Source of the DNA: Pollutimonas sp963706785
GTDB lineage: Bacteria > Pseudomonadota > Gammaproteobacteria > Burkholderiales > Burkholderiaceae_B
DNA: 64,000 bases
Direction: 5' to 3'
Assembly: GCA_963706785.1 (NCBI GenBank)
Contig: CAVPNJ010000001.1
Span: 1-64,000 of the forward strand
The notes below the pieces were generated by a model. The model was not told the DNA's origin and searched no databases. It worked only from the letters and a program-made list of their open reading frames with translations. The position numbers and the translations under genes were made by a program. Position 1 is the first letter of the stretch. Each line of letters starts with the position of its first letter. Shown piece by piece: positions 60,753-64,000 of the stretch.

Positions 60753-61855
60753 TGCCGTCCCCCTTGCGACCATCTCATTTCTTTGAGTGTTGCGCTTTTT
60801 CTTTCAATACAAGCCAACAACTCATTCCATGACTTGGAAAATGATGCGGTGCCCTCTTTTTGAAGCTGTTCAGACAACTGGGTTTGATTGATGCCTGCGC
60901 GGCTGAAAGCCGCCAGCGTCGTCCGGTAGTCTCCGCCATCGGGAGGCACGGTCTCTTGAACAAGACCGTGGTCGGCAAAGGCCTCTAACGTTGCGGCGGG
61001 CATCGTGTTGATGGTATCGGCAGCAGCCAGAGCCTGAATGTAGAGCGTGTCGGGCGCAGCGGGATCCTTGGTGCCGGTGCTTGCCCAGAGCAGGCGTTGC
61101 GGCATTGCGCCTGCATGAGCGAGGGTTTGCCAACGTGGCGTCGCAAGTAGTTCCCTATATGCTTCGTAGGTACTTTTGGCTATGGCGATACCCAGGCGAT
61201 TTCGCATTTCGGGTGCGACCTGGTTTTGCACGGCCACATCCCAGCGGCTGATAAACAATGAAGCAACCGACGCGACGCGAGGGTCAAGATCTGCACGGAG
61301 CCGCCGTTCAATGCCGCGCATATAGGCGGTGGCAGCTTGTATATATTGCTCGCTGGAAAACAGCAAAGTGACGTTAATTGGCACTCCTTTGAAGACCGAC
61401 TCTTCAATAGCAACAAGGCCTGCTTCGGTTCCTGGTATTTTGATAAACAGATTGGGCCGCGCGGCGCTCGCATGCAGTTGCAGCGCCGACTCTATCGTGG
61501 CGGCGGCATCTGCAGCCAGAAGGGGCGACACTTCCAACGAAACCCAGCCATCAATAGTCTGCGTGGCGTCATGTATGGGGTGAAACAGGTCGGCGGCTCG
61601 CCTTAAGTCGTCCAGGGCCAATTCGAAGAACAGGGCTTCGCCTGATTTACCCTCGCGTGTTTTCTGGTGAATGGCATCATCGTAGAGTTCCGAGCCTTCT
61701 ATCGCCTTGTTGAAGATGGAGGGGTTTGAAGTCAGCCCAGTTACCGCCAGGTGGTCAATGTAATGTTTTAACGTACCATCGTCGAGCATGCCGCGTGTAA
61801 TGTTGTCCAGCCAAATGCTCTGTCCGGCGTGTTGAAGCTTATATAAGGGATTCAT
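60749..61855 (-). CDS. tal: Transaldolase
   Basis: A 368-residue transaldolase of the longer (about 370-residue) type found in actinobacteria, cyanobacteria and many proteobacterial tal-pgi loci. IWLDNITRGMLDDGTLKHYI opens it, with GLTSNPSIFNKAIEGS, the Schiff-base lysine in PNLFIKIPGTEAGLVAIEES, and VASVASLFISRWDVAVQN. It transfers a dihydroxyacetone unit between sedoheptulose-7-P and glyceraldehyde-3-P. Its ATG overlaps the HAD stop by four bases; its TGA overlaps the pgi ATG. Confidence 0.93.
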   Translation of the reverse strand: MNPLYKLQHAGQSIWLDNITRGMLDDGTLKHYIDHLAVTGLTSNPSIFNKAIEGSELYDDAIHQKTREGKSGEALFFELALDDLRRAADLFHPIHDATQTIDGWVSLEVSPLLAADAAATIESALQLHASAARPNLFIKIPGTEAGLVAIEESVFKGVPINVTLLFSSEQYIQAATAYMRGIERRLRADLDPRVASVASLFISRWDVAVQNQVAPEMRNRLGIAIAKSTYEAYRELLATPRWQTLAHAGAMPQRLLWASTGTKDPAAPDTLYIQALAAADTINTMPAATLEAFADHGLVQETVPPDGGDYRTTLAAFSRAGINQTQLSEQLQKEGTASFSKSWNELLACIERKSATLKEMRWSQGGRQ

Positions 61856-62547
61856 GGCTTATTCCTCCTGGCTTGCGCCCAGATGGCATTCAGGCGCTCA
61901 GGTAAATCAAGATGCACCAGGTCGCTGATGCGATCCAGCGTAATGTCAGCCGCAGGATAGGAACTGATATTGGCTGGATCGCGGGCATAATGCCCCTGAC
62001 GTACAAAAATCGTTGTGAGGCGTTCGCCTAAAAAAGCTTTCATGGCCGCCAAAATGCGCAGTTTGTCCTCGACCATGACGTAGTGCCGGCCCGGGTGGCG
62101 CGTCATAACGGCATCCAACATCTTTTCTTTGTGTATATAGACGAGGACACGGCCTTGTACGGCGTCCCACAAGCCGGAGCGCCGAATCTTGCGCGGCTGG
62201 AACACCACGTCGCCGTCGGACAAGATGACGGTTGTCCCCCACTGGTGCGCTCGCGCCAGCGCATCAAAAGCACCGGTAAAAAGACGTCTGGAGAATGGAT
62301 ACTCCAGTAGAAAGTCGGACATCTGAAGCATGCTGACATCATCCATTCTGTCGAGCCGATAGCATTGCAGCGCGCCGAGGTAATCGGTGTATCCCAATTC
62401 GGTGCGCAGGGCCTCCAAGATCTTCCAATAGCGCGCGGCGCTTTCGCGGCCAAAGTTCCGGGTCAGGTGCTGCGCGAGATCGACAGTAACGCTATCGTTA
62501 TCGAGCAGGGTATTGTCGACATCGAACAAAAGGATCAGATCATCCAT
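61852..62547 (-). CDS. HAD-superfamily hydrolase
   Basis: A 231-residue phosphatase-like protein. Motif I is LILLFDVDNTLLDND (nucleophile Asp and the second Asp), motif II is TVILSDGDVVFQPRKI (Ser), and motif III/IV lie in HYVMVEDKLRILAAMKAFLG. The cap is helical (ESAARYWKILEALRTELGY). It may dephosphorylate a sugar phosphate connected with the pathway, but the substrate cannot be read from the sequence. It overlaps the GH94 gene's stop by eight bases and the tal start by four, so it is firmly embedded in the operon. Confidence 0.82.
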   Translation of the reverse strand: MDDLILLFDVDNTLLDNDSVTVDLAQHLTRNFGRESAARYWKILEALRTELGYTDYLGALQCYRLDRMDDVSMLQMSDFLLEYPFSRRLFTGAFDALARAHQWGTTVILSDGDVVFQPRKIRRSGLWDAVQGRVLVYIHKEKMLDAVMTRHPGRHYVMVEDKLRILAAMKAFLGERLTTIFVRQGHYARDPANISSYPAADITLDRISDLVHLDLPERLNAIWAQARRNKP

Positions 62548-64000
62548 GATGCCCCCTGCCTGTCCGCGGCTTTTCGGGGCTTATGGGCGCCTTATCGACC
62601 TGGGTCGCTATCATTACGTGAACCTTGTGATCCAGCCCGTCGTCGATGAGCCGGATCAACGACGAAACCTGGGGTATGCCGTCAACCGACAAGTGTGTTT
62701 TGGCAACAAACTGGTTTTGCTGCAGGCTAATGTAGATCTTGTAATTCGATGCGCCGAAGCGGTAATTGATCGTGAACCATTCCCAGTCAGCAGGGACGCA
62801 AGGCTCAATGACGAGTGTGTTGGCTTTGCGGTGCAAGCCAAGAATCGACTCGACGATCAGCCGGTACAGCCATCCGGATGAACCCGTATACCAGGTCCAG
62901 CCGCCGCGCCCGGTATGCGGCGGCAGGCCATAGACATCCGATGCGACCACATAAGGCTCGACCTTGTAACGCGATATGGATTCGGCCGTCGAACCGTGGT
63001 GGATAGGGCTGAGCATGGAAAATAATTCCCAGGCTTTTTCCCGATCGTGCAACTGGGCAAAAGCCATCGCTACCCAGACTGCGGCGTGGGTATACTGGCC
63101 TCCGTTTTCCCTTACACCTGGCACATAAGCTTTGATATAGCCGGGGTCGGGCACAGAGGTATTGAATGGCGGCGCCAATAGCTTGATCAATGCGTTGGAG
63201 CGATCTACCAGGTGTGTATGGACTGCCTGCATGGCTTGGTGGGCATGGCCGGAATCGGCCGCCGACGACAACACCGACCAACTTTGCGCAATCGAGTCGA
63301 TTTGGCATTCAGTATTCTGGGCACTGCCTAGTGGCGCACCGTTGTCGAAGTAAGCGCGGCGAAACCAGGTTCCGTCCCAACCATGCTTTTGAATATTGCC
63401 GCGTAGCAGTGCAGATTGTTCTTCGCATTCGCGAGCGAACGCCACATCACCTCTTGCTTGTGCGATAGGTGTGTATTCATCCATCACGTAGTTTAGGAAG
63501 AATGCCAGCCAAACGCTTTCGCCCTTGCCTTGCGCGCCAACTTTGTTCATACCGTCGTTCCAGTCGCCCGTTCCCATCAGCGGCAGACCGTGGGCGCCCA
63601 GGCGCAAGCCGTGGCGAATCGCCCGCACGCAATGCTCGTACAGTGTGGCGCTTTCGGCCGATTGACCGGGAAGTTCGTAATACGACTCTTCGCCAGGCTT
63701 AAGTGGGCGGCCAGTGAGAAACGGTATGTCTACATCAAGCACAGCGGTATCGCCGACCGTTGCAACGTAATGGGAGACCGCAAGGGCCAGCCACAGGAAG
63801 TCATCCGAGCAGCGGGTGCGCACGCCCCGACCCTGAGGGGGATGCCACCAATGCTGCACATCGCCTTCGAGGTATTGGCGCGAAGCGCAACGCAGGATAT
63901 GCGCGCGCACCAGGCCGGGCTGGGTATGCACCAGCGCCATAACGTCTTGCAACTGGTCGCGAAAACCGAAGGCCCCCGACGATTGATAGAAACCGGTACG
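62540..64000 (-). CDS. GH94-type glucan synthase/phosphorylase (NdvB-like), 5' end outside window
   Basis: 487 codons of the C-terminal part are visible and the frame is open at base 64000. The sequence reads FYQSSGAFGFRDQLQDVM (with the general acid Asp in FRDQ), ASRQYLEGDVQHWWHPPQG, VRTRCSDDFLWLALAVSHYV, LPLMGTGDWNDGMNKVGAQG and GKGESVWLAFFL, PGYIKAYVPGVRENGGQYTH and VEPYVVASDVYGLPPHTGRG. These are the GH94 (alpha/alpha)6-barrel marks of cyclic beta-1,2-glucan synthases and 1,2-beta-oligoglucan phosphorylases. Which of the two cannot be decided without the N-terminal glycosyltransferase region beyond the window. Confidence 0.9.
   Translation of the reverse strand, partial: RTGFYQSSGAFGFRDQLQDVMALVHTQPGLVRAHILRCASRQYLEGDVQHWWHPPQGRGVRTRCSDDFLWLALAVSHYVATVGDTAVLDVDIPFLTGRPLKPGEESYYELPGQSAESATLYEHCVRAIRHGLRLGAHGLPLMGTGDWNDGMNKVGAQGKGESVWLAFFLNYVMDEYTPIAQARGDVAFARECEEQSALLRGNIQKHGWDGTWFRRAYFDNGAPLGSAQNTECQIDSIAQSWSVLSSAADSGHAHQAMQAVHTHLVDRSNALIKLLAPPFNTSVPDPGYIKAYVPGVRENGGQYTHAAVWVAMAFAQLHDREKAWELFSMLSPIHHGSTAESISRYKVEPYVVASDVYGLPPHTGRGGWTWYTGSSGWLYRLIVESILGLHRKANTLVIEPCVPADWEWFTINYRFGASNYKIYISLQQNQFVAKTHLSVDGIPQVSSLIRLIDDGLDHKVHVMIATQVDKAPISPEKPRTGRGHHG

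Noticed and set aside
1..64000. CRISPR arrays, rRNA genes, complete insertion sequences or prophage
   Set aside because: I saw no regularly spaced repeats with unique spacers, no rRNA signature, no transposase, and only the single decayed integrase.

Overview
This window looks like chromosome from a betaproteobacterium of the order Burkholderiales, most likely family Alcaligenaceae (Bordetella/Pusillimonas relatives). That placement rests on family knowledge rather than a search: the gene order lysC-tilS-accA-DNA glycosylase-cysS with a tRNA-Ser beside lysC, the order ppiB-lpxH, the order yciO-site-2 protease-dapA-bamC, a Bug-type tripartite tricarboxylate receptor, and moderately high GC coding sequence.

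Layout. 1-3.8 kb: a leftward operon (isochorismatase-fold hydrolase, XapX protein, YtcJ-like amidohydrolase with a Cys/His-rich tail, DoxX) and the first codons of an exported protein running off the left edge. 4.0-11.5 kb: an accessory, decaying regulatory region. It holds a winged-helix/NB-ARC/TPR regulator broken by frameshifts, an NTF2-like protein, two copies of an AraC-type regulator (a 755-bp direct repeat, the first copy frameshifted) around an inverted LysR gene, and an alpha/beta hydrolase with an aspartate nucleophile. Three genes here share an upstream triple repeat with exact 10-bp period. 11.8-17.7 kb: tRNA-Ser and the leftward core block lysC-tilS-accA-DNA glycosylase-cysS; the first three contain several single-base indels in this sequence. 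17.9-26.9 kb: TPR protein, signal-bearing PpiB, lpxH, an NCS2 permease, carbonic anhydrase, uppP, a TerC/CBS/CorC protein, suhB (frameshifted) and trmJ. 26.9-30.1 kb: a CoA-transferase pair and a Bug receptor divergent from an IclR regulator. 30.1-36.9 kb: MscS channel, an intergenic region packed with inverted repeats, a 48-residue membrane peptide, PRC-barrel protein, DUF3182 protein (frameshifted), alpha/beta hydrolase, LLM oxidoreductase, yggS and a TauE/SafE exporter. 36.9-39.0 kb: a decayed island remnant including a tyrosine-integrase pseudogene and a 15-G tract. 39.0-53.2 kb: mutS-roxA, the sulfite reduction/siroheme genes cysJ-cysI-cysG, then bamC, dapA, a site-2 protease, yciO, a zinc metallopeptidase, a small exported protein and tRNA-His.

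53.5-64.0 kb is the most cohesive unit: a leftward, mostly translationally coupled operon of GH94-type glucan synthase/phosphorylase (5' end outside the window), HAD phosphatase, transaldolase, glucose-6-phosphate isomerase, transketolase, phosphoglucomutase and a glycoamylase/GH144-like protein. Its genes could connect beta-1,2-glucan synthesis or turnover through glucose-1-P, glucose-6-P and fructose-6-P to the non-oxidative pentose phosphate pathway. This is the best candidate for a functional system worth a second look.

Frameshifts are frequent. Some are in genes expected to be indispensable (accA, lysC) and are probably base-calling or assembly errors; others (the integrase, the duplicated regulator segment) look like true decay.
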